From Spyradomonas excrementavium (GTDB lineage Bacteria; Cyanobacteriota; Vampirovibrionia; Gastranaerophilales; Gastranaerophilaceae): a stretch of 32,931 bases of DNA. The notes below the pieces were generated by a model. That model was not told the origin of the DNA. It did no database searches and saw only the letters and a list, made by a program, of their open reading frames with translations. The DNA lies in the NCBI GenBank assembly GCA_018714005.1, contig DVOA01000107.1, forward strand, positions 1-32,931. The letters are read 5' to 3'. Of the stretch, positions 23,568 to 30,657 are shown one piece after another. Made by a program: the position numbers and the translations under genes. The first letter of the stretch is position 1, and every line of letters starts with the position of its first letter.

Positions 23568-26042
23568 ATGAAGATAGCGCCGATTTTTATACTTCCTAAT
23601 TACAAAATCAGAGATAGCCGCACATCATGCCCCTTTACTACGGGACGTGATGAATTTATCCGCACACAAAAGCCGCTAAACCCATCATTTAAAGCAAAAA
23701 ATACCCGAAAACCGGAAAATTTAGCGGTAAATTACCTGAAAGAACGCAATATAGAGGATTCAGAAGTCGATAAAATACTTGAAGAGTGCTCAAAAAAAGA
23801 TGGAAGGCTAAATTTAAAGGTTTTTGAAAAATTGCAAGAATTCATAGAAAACCCGAAACTAAAAAGAAAACCGGAGGTTTTCAGCCTCATTGCCGGCTGC
23901 ATAAACGACCGTAAAAATGGCAAAGTAAATGAAAAAGCGCTCCGGATGATAAAAGAAATTGCAGCGAATGAAACTCCGCACATTTTATTGGAAATCCTGA
24001 GCTCATCCTACGATAACGATGACAAAATCTTTTACGAAGAAGACATGAACAATTTTTATGAGGTATTAAGCAAAGCAAAATTGCACAAACAGGAGTTGAG
24101 AAGTGCGGCTGACGACCTGAATGATGAAATACTAGCAGAAAATTTCATTGAAAAGTATTGTGAAATAACAAATGCAGCCCAACTTATAGGAATAAACGGG
24201 ATTGTCAGCGCTTTTTCGCTGAAAATCGACAATTTTTTACAGGCAATGGACTGTGTAGCAGAAGCATACACAACCCTGGCTTTGCGATGCAATAAAGAGG
24301 TGCTTGAAAAATTTTTAAAGATTGCGAATCCGACCGAATCTAATGAATACAAAACATTGCAGAAGAAAATCAACAAACTCAAACAAAAAATTACAAATTC
24401 AAAAACTGATGAGCAAAAAAGCACCGAAGAAAAGAAAAAATTAACAATAAACAGGCTAAAAAATGAAATTTCAAGCCTAAAAATACAGCTTTCTTCATCC
24501 GAAACGACAGATATGCAAAAAAATGCGATTAAAAAGGAAATCAAGGCAAAGCTGGATGAAATTGGCGCAATCAAAGCGGAATTGCGGCCTTTTGCAAATG
24601 AAAAAACGCCTCAGGATATCAAAAATACAATAAAAGAAATAAACTCGCTGCAAAATAAGCAAAAAATTCTACGCGAAAATGCGATTAAAGACCCGCAGGA
24701 TATCATTGAAAAGCTCATGATATTCTCTGCGCTGCGTTTTAAGGGCATAGATTACTCGGAATTTATTGAAAAAATGAACACGAAAACGCCGGAGGAAAAA
24801 GCCGAATTTAAAGATTATGTTTCTCAAAAATTGTATGATTTTCTTGGGTGTAAATACGACAAAAAGGCTGCAGAAAGGCTCGGACTGGAAAAAAGTAAGT
24901 ATTTTGCGAATATTTTTATGGAAAATATAGATTCTCTTGATTTTCGTGAGTATTTCGGTATTTTGTACGACCTCATCAGAGAAAATCCCCAAAAAACCAA
25001 CAAGGATATTTTCAATTCGCTTGAACAGAACATTTTAACAAAGGAAATCTTTGAGGAGCACGGTATAAACTACGACAGGTGGGTTGAAGCCGATAAAAAT
25101 TCTTTCGTCAGGGTAAAAGTACAGAAAAATGCAGAAAAAGCCAGAAAATCCGCAGTTTTAAACCTTGAAAAAGACCTTAACGACCCGATTTTTGCGCAAA
25201 TCCCCAAAAAAGAAGCGGAAAAATTCTTCAATGCGCTGAAAAATGCAGGAATTGAGATTATAGAAAAAACTCAATTGGCCTACGATGAAGACGGGTTCAT
25301 AACCGGCCAAAATAAGAGGAAACATCTATATTATGCCGGCCAGCCAATGGATTTTGCACATCTGAAAACCGCAATACACGCAATAAAAGAATTTTTCAAC
25401 AAAGAAGACTTCTGGAATATTGAAAACAACGACCCAAAAGTAGAAAATGCAAGGCAAACAATCCTGAACCACCTTTTAAATCTGCGAAAAAACGACTACA
25501 AAAACGCTCTGAGGCTAAAACAAGACGAAACGGCAGAGATTGAAGTACAAAAAACCGACATGAATGACATTTCTCACTCACTTTTCCTCGGGAACGATGC
25601 CAGCTGCTGCACAGCAATAGGCACGGGCATAAACTCCTGGAGCGCACCCGCTTATATTATGAACAAATGCATTTCGAGCATAGAAATCAAAGACGGAAGC
25701 AAATTTGTCGGAAACACAATGTGCTACATTGCGAAAGTTGATGAAAAACCGGCTCTTGTGCTTGATAATATTGAATTAGAAACGCAATATCAGTACAACG
25801 ACAAAATTAAAGACGCAATAATTGAATATGCAAAAGAACTCACGCGCGAAATCGGGCAGCCCCAAATGCCAATCTACGCAGGCCCCTACAGGCACAAGGT
25901 TGATTTTAGCGAATATCCTTATGCAAATCATTATGTAAATATTTTAGGAAAAACCTTTGATGAAGTTTATATAGATTACCTCGCAAGCGGAAAAGTAATT
26001 GATAACACAGCTGACAGGACAAAATTGTACAAAATCAGATAA
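23568..26042 (+). CDS. large protein of unknown function with N-terminal MKIAP...FKA tag, 824 aa
   Basis: I do not recognise this protein as a whole. It opens with MKIAP and has NPSFKAK at residues 39-45, a pattern shared with the isomerase at 26.6 kb and the HNH protein at 28-30 kb. Residues about 40-250 are helical. A strong coiled coil covers about 255-365 (KKINKLKQKITNSK and following). The C-terminal 170 residues look like a folded domain with striking motifs: GNDASCCTAIG (about 675-685), VGNTMCYIAKV, ALVLDNIELE and MPIYAGPYRHK. The paired Cys, Asp and His could be catalytic, but I cannot name the family. I chose the ATG at 23568 rather than 23553 because it gives the tag at the very N-terminus; neither has a strong ribosome binding site. 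Confidence 0.8.
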   Translation: MKIAPIFILPNYKIRDSRTSCPFTTGRDEFIRTQKPLNPSFKAKNTRKPENLAVNYLKERNIEDSEVDKILEECSKKDGRLNLKVFEKLQEFIENPKLKRKPEVFSLIAGCINDRKNGKVNEKALRMIKEIAANETPHILLEILSSSYDNDDKIFYEEDMNNFYEVLSKAKLHKQELRSAADDLNDEILAENFIEKYCEITNAAQLIGINGIVSAFSLKIDNFLQAMDCVAEAYTTLALRCNKEVLEKFLKIANPTESNEYKTLQKKINKLKQKITNSKTDEQKSTEEKKKLTINRLKNEISSLKIQLSSSETTDMQKNAIKKEIKAKLDEIGAIKAELRPFANEKTPQDIKNTIKEINSLQNKQKILRENAIKDPQDIIEKLMIFSALRFKGIDYSEFIEKMNTKTPEEKAEFKDYVSQKLYDFLGCKYDKKAAERLGLEKSKYFANIFMENIDSLDFREYFGILYDLIRENPQKTNKDIFNSLEQNILTKEIFEEHGINYDRWVEADKNSFVRVKVQKNAEKARKSAVLNLEKDLNDPIFAQIPKKEAEKFFNALKNAGIEIIEKTQLAYDEDGFITGQNKRKHLYYAGQPMDFAHLKTAIHAIKEFFNKEDFWNIENNDPKVENARQTILNHLLNLRKNDYKNALRLKQDETAEIEVQKTDMNDISHSLFLGNDASCCTAIGTGINSWSAPAYIMNKCISSIEIKDGSKFVGNTMCYIAKVDEKPALVLDNIELETQYQYNDKIKDAIIEYAKELTREIGQPQMPIYAGPYRHKVDFSEYPYANHYVNILGKTFDEVYIDYLASGKVIDNTADRTKLYKIR

Positions 26043-26046
26043 AAAA

Positions 26047-26066
26047 GCTCCCCAAAATCGGGGAGC
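26047..26066 (-). terminator. rho-independent terminator
   Basis: GCTCCCC and GGGGAGC with a 6-base loop are followed on the minus strand by TTTTTT. It ends the small Cys-rich gene; on the + strand, where it follows the 824-aa gene, it has no T run. Confidence 0.85.
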
Positions 26067-26085
26067 CGTAGGGTGAATTATGAAA

Positions 26086-26370
26086 TTAGAAGCCCATTGA
26101 TGTAAAGAAATTGCCGAAAGTGTTCTGGTAAACGGTTCTTGTCCCGTCATAAACACGTGTGAAGAAAGATTTTTTCTCGGCCTTTTTTTCTCCGCAGCAA
26201 GGGTTACAGCAGGGGTTTTGTACCGCAGGAACCACAACAACTGGTCTTGCAATACTAACTCTGTTCATATCATAAGCATAAGGGTTCGGATTCGGGCAGT
26301 TGCAGATTGCAAATGCGCTTGAAGTTCCTAAAACGACCGTCAAAGCGGTCAATAAAGCTATCTTTTTCAT
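26086..26370 (-). CDS. small exported Cys-rich protein, 94 aa
   Basis: The protein has a clear signal peptide (MKKIALLTALTVVLGTSSAFA) with cleavage expected after AFA at residue 21. The mature part of about 73 residues has CNC near its start and CCNPCCG in the middle, six cysteines in all, then a basic stretch (EKKAEKKSFF) and an aromatic, Gly-rich C-terminus. I do not know the family. The cysteine clusters could bind metal or form disulfides in the periplasm or at the surface. AGGAG lies before the ATG and a terminator follows. A leader of about 70-100 bases contains a sequence repeated upstream of the isomerase gene. Confidence 0.8.
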   Translation of the reverse strand: MKKIALLTALTVVLGTSSAFAICNCPNPNPYAYDMNRVSIARPVVVVPAVQNPCCNPCCGEKKAEKKSFFTRVYDGTRTVYQNTFGNFFTSMGF

Positions 26371-26401
26371 GTTTTTCTCCTGTCTTTTTCATTTCTGCGC
26401 C

Positions 26402-26425
26402 ATCAGGCACCTTTTCATTTTGTCA
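26402..26425 (+). repeat. direct repeat, copy 1 (ATCAGGCAC...TTGTCA)
   Basis: ATCAGGCAC, then CTTTTCATTTTGTCA, recurs with one substitution and a two-base gap at 26518-26539. The pair flanks the divergent start region of the Cys-rich gene and the isomerase gene. Confidence 0.55.
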
Positions 26426-26517
26426 TCTTTGAAATTTATTTCATTAGAATATCGGGCAGGGTTAAACACTGCACTTTTTCGCTAAAATTGTTAAAATATA
26501 TGAAAAAACATACTGCT

Positions 26518-26539
26518 ATCAGGCACATTTTCATTGTCA
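26518..26539 (+). repeat. direct repeat, copy 2 (ATCAGGCAC...TTGTCA)
   Basis: Second copy of the repeat, ending at the AGGAGG ribosome binding site of the leader frame before the isomerase gene. Confidence 0.55.
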
Positions 26540-26553
26540 GGAGGTTTATAATT

Positions 26554-26577
26554 ATGTCAGACACGGCATGCAGGTAA
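26554..26577 (+). CDS. possible 7-codon leader peptide upstream of the isomerase gene
   Basis: An ATG nine bases after a perfect AGGAGG (26539-26544) starts a frame encoding MSDTACR, ending in TAA four bases before the isomerase ATG. The strong ribosome binding site belongs to this frame, while the isomerase itself has only a weak AGGT. This would fit translational coupling or attenuation. It is also possible that the site serves the isomerase start at long range. Confidence 0.35.
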   Translation: MSDTACR

Positions 26578-26581
26578 ATTT

Positions 26582-28027
26582 ATGAAAATAGCACCAAATT
26601 TCAGCATAAATAAAGGTTTTGAGCCGCAATCGTTCAAAGCGGAGCAGCAAAAAACCGCAACTGCCGCAAATCTTCAACAAAAACCCGTGCCGGCGCCTAC
26701 ACTTTTAGCTTATATGCTTGGAAAATCGCTAAAAACCCAATCATTAAACATAAAATTCTACAATTCTCCCTCAATATCGGAGCTAGACAGCAAATACGGG
26801 GAAATTGCCCGAAAAGACATAACAGAACTTGCGCAAAGAGCGTCAAAACCCGGGCAGGTGCTAAACTGGATAGAATCACTCCCCGCAGAACAGCTGAAAA
26901 GGCTGGATGAAATCTATGCACTTGCGGATTCTATGAAGAAAAACGGCGGTAAAAAGCTCGGAATAATCGGAATCGGCGGTTCAAAGCACACTATCGAAAA
27001 CCTACTCTCGCTCAATGGAAAATCCGACAATATTATCTTCCTTTCTGCGGTAGATCCGGAAAGTATGGACAAATTCGTCGAAAAATTAGGCGATTTAAAA
27101 GGCGCAAGCATAATGATAGCCTCAAAATCCGGCACAACGCTTGAACCATCCACAGGTTACGAATATGTTGAGAAAAAATTCGTTGAAAAGTTCAAAAATG
27201 ATTATATTGCGGCAGGATTGAACGAAAACGAAGCTCAAAAAGCCGCAGAAACCGAAGCAGCAAAGCATTTTGTGAGCATTACGGACAAAAATCCCCAGGC
27301 AAGCCGTTTAAGAAAGATTTCAGAAGAAAAAGGATACAAAACAGGGGTTATTCATGACGATTGCGGCGGAAGATTCGGCGCCTTTGACGACCATGCGCTT
27401 ACAGCGCTTGCGTATGCGGGAATGAGCAAAGAAGACATGAAAAAAATGCTGCAATCCGCTCAAAAAGCCCAGAAAAAGTTCCTATCTGCCGACATAAACA
27501 ACAATCCGGCAGCGCAGAGGGCACTTTTTAACGCAGATTGTATTTTAAAAGGCAAAACAAACCAGTATGATTACTATTTTGGCGACAGATTTGAGGGAAC
27601 AAAGCTCTGGAACACGCAGATGAAAAAAGAATCGCACAAAGCGCTCTACAAGCCTGCAGATTTAATCGGGCCGGAATTCCTGCACAATTCCACAGAAAGC
27701 GACCTTGATTCGGGCAACACAACCTCATTTTACACCTTTAACACAATCAAAAACGGCGGCACAAATGATTACAAAGCATACAATGCCCTTGTTGGCGGCA
27801 GTTTAAAAGCATATTCGCAGCGCCATCCGGTTTCTGTAATAGAATTCAAGGATTTTTCACCCGAAACCATCGGAGAATACGTTGAACTCAAGCATTTTGA
27901 AGCAATTTACACCGGAATGTTCTCAAGAAGCCTGAAAGGCGCCGCACATCCGCAAGTTTTGCCGGAAGTAGAGCAGCCCAACGTAAAAATCTACAAACGC
28001 GAAGTCGAATCGCTTTTAAAAGCATAA
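26582..28027 (+). CDS. pgi: divergent glucose-6-phosphate isomerase with N-terminal tag
   Basis: The core is a phosphoglucose isomerase (SIS fold), which interconverts glucose-6-phosphate and fructose-6-phosphate. Visible motifs are LGIIGIGGSKHTIEN (126-140), IASKSGTTLEPS (179-190, the phosphate-binding SxSGTT loop), GGRFGAFDDHAL (262-273), QMKKESHKAL (with the likely catalytic Glu) and ELKHFEAIYTGMF. The sequence is divergent, so another sugar phosphate is possible. The unusual part is the first 40 residues: MKIAPNFSIN, then SFKA at 17-20 and a Gln/Ala/Pro-rich spacer, not part of the enzyme fold and shared in pattern with two unrelated neighbours. The 3' end overlaps the convergent HNH gene by 37 bases. 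Confidence 0.88.
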   Translation: MKIAPNFSINKGFEPQSFKAEQQKTATAANLQQKPVPAPTLLAYMLGKSLKTQSLNIKFYNSPSISELDSKYGEIARKDITELAQRASKPGQVLNWIESLPAEQLKRLDEIYALADSMKKNGGKKLGIIGIGGSKHTIENLLSLNGKSDNIIFLSAVDPESMDKFVEKLGDLKGASIMIASKSGTTLEPSTGYEYVEKKFVEKFKNDYIAAGLNENEAQKAAETEAAKHFVSITDKNPQASRLRKISEEKGYKTGVIHDDCGGRFGAFDDHALTALAYAGMSKEDMKKMLQSAQKAQKKFLSADINNNPAAQRALFNADCILKGKTNQYDYYFGDRFEGTKLWNTQMKKESHKALYKPADLIGPEFLHNSTESDLDSGNTTSFYTFNTIKNGGTNDYKAYNALVGGSLKAYSQRHPVSVIEFKDFSPETIGEYVELKHFEAIYTGMFSRSLKGAAHPQVLPEVEQPNVKIYKREVESLLKA

Positions 28028-30015
28028 TCCGATTTCACCTGAGCATTCACAAGCCAGCCGGTAAGGTCTTTTATGTATTTTTTTTGTTTTGCAAGGTAGC
28101 TTTCGTACCCCTTTAGTTCGCCTCTGGCTACCAGTTCGTCAATTTTATTAAAATATTTTTTATAGTTGTGTTTCATGCGGGGATTGATTTTCAGCCATAT
28201 CGGGAATTCGTAATCTGATTTGCGCTTGTTGCAATCATCGCAAAGCACCGCAAGATTCTCAATTTCATTACTTCCGCCTTTGTTTTTTGGCTGAAGATGG
28301 TCAATTGTAGCCGTTGAGCGTTTCAAAATATCCTGCATAACACATTTTAAGGCAGAGCCGACCTTATAGGTTGTTGAACCCAGCGGGAAAAGCAGCAATT
28401 GTTCTGAAGACGCGGCACGTACAGGTTCTTTTGCCATTGAACGGATGCGTTTTTCATCATACTGCCCGAGTTTTCGCACTATATTTTTAACATCGTTTTT
28501 ATATTCTTCATAAGGAAACTCTTTCAGGTAGTCGTAGTCATAATATTTGGTTTTAATAAGTTCCCTAAACTCCTCGATATGAGCGGAATACGACGGGGGA
28601 AGTTTCCTCAGTTCTGCAACTTTTTCCAGTTTTTCAGCAGCCTTTTCCAGCGCATTATTCAGGTTCTGCTGCTCATACAGCCTCATTCTGAAAAGAATTT
28701 CCCTTTCAGTAAGGTTTTCATTAACCCCGTTTTCAGCAATCTCCAAAAGCGGCCTGTATTTTTCATGAATAAATCCGCTAACCCCGTTCATAATCGAAAG
28801 TATGCTTTTTAAATCAGGCGCATTTTTAATTTTCTCCATCAAAGCGCATTTTTCCTCGTGGGTAATTGTTGATATTCCGCAGCAAGCGCAGGGTATGCCG
28901 CTTATTTTGACAGGTTTAAAGTCAATTTCTTCATGAAAATCCCTAAAATTTTTCATCTTTATATCAAATTTTAATTTTTCATCTTCAAAAGGCACGAGGC
29001 GCCCGTTAGAGAGCTTTTTAAGAAGACCGTTAAGTTCAATAGGATACATTTTGTTAGCAGAAATATTCCCCTTAACAATTTCACGGGTTATATCAGCGAG
29101 ATATGCTTTAAAATTTTCATCAGTTTGTTCATTTCCGTTATAAAGCGCCCGTAGAAACGCCTGTTTATCGAAGTTGCAGCCCTTGCACAACATAATTACA
29201 TTGAAATTTTTCTCTTTATCAAACGGGAGTTTTTCCTGCACTTTCCGCAGGTTGATTTCAGAGTTTGAAAAGAGGTTTTCAAGTATAATTTTCAGTCTTT
29301 TACCGGAATCAAAAGCACCATAGCGGAAGAGAGATTTGTAATTTGAACGTTTTATTATTTCTTTTTTAATAGAGTCATAAATTTCCCATTTTTCAGGATT
29401 TTCCATCACTGCAACGGTTTCGCCGAGGATTTTTTTAACATCTGTAACGACTCGGCGTTTATCCCGCTGTTGCGTGAGCTCAGCCAGCCTCATTTTGCAC
29501 TCGTCAGCCAGGACCTCATCGCTGTCAGAGAAAATTTTTTGATTTTGCTTTTCGTTAATCAGAGCAATACCATCACGCAAAGCAAAATCAATCTTTTTCG
29601 ATGCTTCTCCGCTAAGAATATTCGCAAAGCCAGTTGGTTCAATTTCCGGCATTTTTTGGAGAAGCTCATCAGCCTTGCGCAATAAGCGTTCTGCAAATGC
29701 AGGGATATTTTCCTGATGGTTTTTCAACACCCTCAAAAAATCCTCTGCTGTTTCAACTCTGGAGATTTCGATTCCTATATACTGCAAATCCTCATAGGAC
29801 AGCATTTTTTTGCTGCACACAGGACATCTTACATCATGCAGCGCTTTCAATTCGTTTTCAAACTCGGGGTTGACCATTGCGCCAAATGAAACAGGTTTAT
29901 AATATCCCGCAGGCAGCAGTAGTTCCTTGCCCTCTGGCATGGTTTGAGCTGGAAATGTGGGCGCAGATAGCGGTTTTATTAAAAAGTGGGAATTAATTAC
30001 CGGCAGAATTTTCAT
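27991..30015 (-). CDS. HNH endonuclease domain protein with zinc knuckles and N-terminal tag
   Basis: This 674-residue protein ends in an HNH nuclease domain (about residues 565-602): TIDHLQPKNKGGSNEIENLA then VLCDDCNKRKSD. The DH, the GG-N and the CDDC elements are the active-site and zinc residues. Further CxxC pairs occur at CPVC (64-67), CKGC and CACC, suggesting additional zinc-binding modules. The middle is largely helical and unrecognised. The N-terminus, MKILP with SFGA at 43-46, follows the same tag pattern as two neighbours. Targets are unknown: it could cut DNA as a defence or secreted toxin protein, or be a structural protein with a relic domain. No good ribosome binding site precedes the ATG. 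It overlaps the isomerase gene tail to tail. Confidence 0.82.
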   Translation of the reverse strand: MKILPVINSHFLIKPLSAPTFPAQTMPEGKELLLPAGYYKPVSFGAMVNPEFENELKALHDVRCPVCSKKMLSYEDLQYIGIEISRVETAEDFLRVLKNHQENIPAFAERLLRKADELLQKMPEIEPTGFANILSGEASKKIDFALRDGIALINEKQNQKIFSDSDEVLADECKMRLAELTQQRDKRRVVTDVKKILGETVAVMENPEKWEIYDSIKKEIIKRSNYKSLFRYGAFDSGKRLKIILENLFSNSEINLRKVQEKLPFDKEKNFNVIMLCKGCNFDKQAFLRALYNGNEQTDENFKAYLADITREIVKGNISANKMYPIELNGLLKKLSNGRLVPFEDEKLKFDIKMKNFRDFHEEIDFKPVKISGIPCACCGISTITHEEKCALMEKIKNAPDLKSILSIMNGVSGFIHEKYRPLLEIAENGVNENLTEREILFRMRLYEQQNLNNALEKAAEKLEKVAELRKLPPSYSAHIEEFRELIKTKYYDYDYLKEFPYEEYKNDVKNIVRKLGQYDEKRIRSMAKEPVRAASSEQLLLFPLGSTTYKVGSALKCVMQDILKRSTATIDHLQPKNKGGSNEIENLAVLCDDCNKRKSDYEFPIWLKINPRMKHNYKKYFNKIDELVARGELKGYESYLAKQKKYIKDLTGWLVNAQVKSDYAFKSDSTSRL

Positions 30016-30078
30016 ACTGACTTAAAACACGTAAATAAAATTTTTGCCATTATTATGAAAATGTAAAGTTTTGTAACA

Positions 30079-30133
30079 GTATATACTAAAGTCTGCAATT
30101 TTTAGTTTCGTATATACTTTATATATACGTAAG
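30079..30133 (+). promoter_or_regulatory. shared promoter motif, copy B
   Basis: GTATATAC (30079-30086) is followed by ACTAAA/TTTAGT arms (30085-30090, 30101-30106) around CTGCAA, then GTATATAC (30110-30117), TTTATATATA and GTAAG (30129-30133). GCAA to GTAAG is 34 bases, the same as at 5.2 kb. The arm sequences differ from the 5.2 kb copy but remain complementary to each other. Confidence 0.6.
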
Positions 30134-30266
30134 ACAAAACAAACCAAGCATTAAATAAACACAAAGATTTAAATAAGATGAGACTTTCACACTAACCTAC
30201 CTAACTTCCTAACCTTCCCTTCCTATTAAAGTATTGCTCCAATCGTTTCGATTAGAGCTTTTTTTT
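30131..30266 (+). ncRNA. candidate small RNA, about 135 nt
   Basis: A promoter-like motif ending at about 30125 and an intrinsic terminator (30236-30266) bound a stretch with no credible gene; the only frame is a 5-codon ATG-AGA-CTT-TCA-CAC at 30178. The centre is pyrimidine-rich and probably unpaired (CCTACCTAACTTCC, CCTTCCCTTCC), as in small RNAs that base-pair with purine-rich ribosome binding sites. The neighbouring genes point away or end elsewhere, so the transcript stands alone. Expression is inferred. Confidence 0.45.
30236..30266 (+). terminator. rho-independent terminator of the candidate small RNA
   Basis: GCTCCAATCG and CGATTAGAGC (30236-30245, 30249-30258) pair with a TTT loop and one C-A mismatch, followed by eight T residues. 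Confidence 0.75.
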
Positions 30267-30286
30267 GTTTTTTATATAGGACGGCA

Positions 30287-30427
30287 GATGGATGCGGGGT
30301 TTTCGCGATTGGTGTGGTTGTTTAGGGGCACAGCCCCGTCGGTTATATTGGTGCGGTTTTAACATTGGGGCGTAAGATGGGAGCAGTTTTTGCACGATTG
30401 GTGTGGTTGCTTAGGGACACAGCCCCG
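30287..30427. repeat. two 52-bp direct repeats with GGGG/CCCC hairpins
   Basis: Units at 30287-30338 and 30376-30427 (period 89) share 31 of 33 bases over their second half (CGATTGGTGTGGTTG, then TTAGGGGCACAGCCCCG), and about two thirds of the first part. Each contains a small GGG(G)/CCCC hairpin. The stretch is more GC-rich than its surroundings. Only two units are present, so it is not a CRISPR array. Confidence 0.6.
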
Positions 30428-30470
30428 CCACACGTCTGGTTCGGAGTGAAACACCTTTTTCCAACGAGGG

Positions 30471-30580
30471 ATGGAGGAATTCTCTTTGTAGTGACTATGG
30501 GGGAGGCTTCTAAGGGCCCGGGAGCTTACATTTAACGCCGAATGCCGGAGGAATCGGAACGGAAAAGAGAATTCCTCCAT
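30471..30580. repeat. 17-bp perfect inverted repeat enclosing a GC-rich segment
   Basis: ATGGAGGAATTCTCTTT (30471-30487) and its exact reverse complement (30564-30580) enclose 76 bases with a GGGCCC palindrome. There is no transposase or target-site duplication. It may be a miniature mobile element or a long structured RNA. Confidence 0.6.
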
Positions 30581-30607
30581 ACCGGCCAAACAACTCCCGA
30601 TAAAAAC

Positions 30608-30634
30608 AAAACAGGCCCTATCAAGACCTGTTTT
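30608..30634 (-). terminator. rho-independent terminator of the adhesin gene
   Basis: On the minus strand AAACAGGTC and GGCCTGTTT pair around a 7-base loop (one U-G pair), followed by T runs. It lies about 25 bases after the adhesin stop codon. Confidence 0.75.
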
Positions 30635-30657
30635 TCAGTTAAATTTACTTGATTTTA

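Noticed and set aside
30287..30427. Direct repeats as a CRISPR array
   Set aside because: Only two units, too long and imperfect, and no cas genes nearby.
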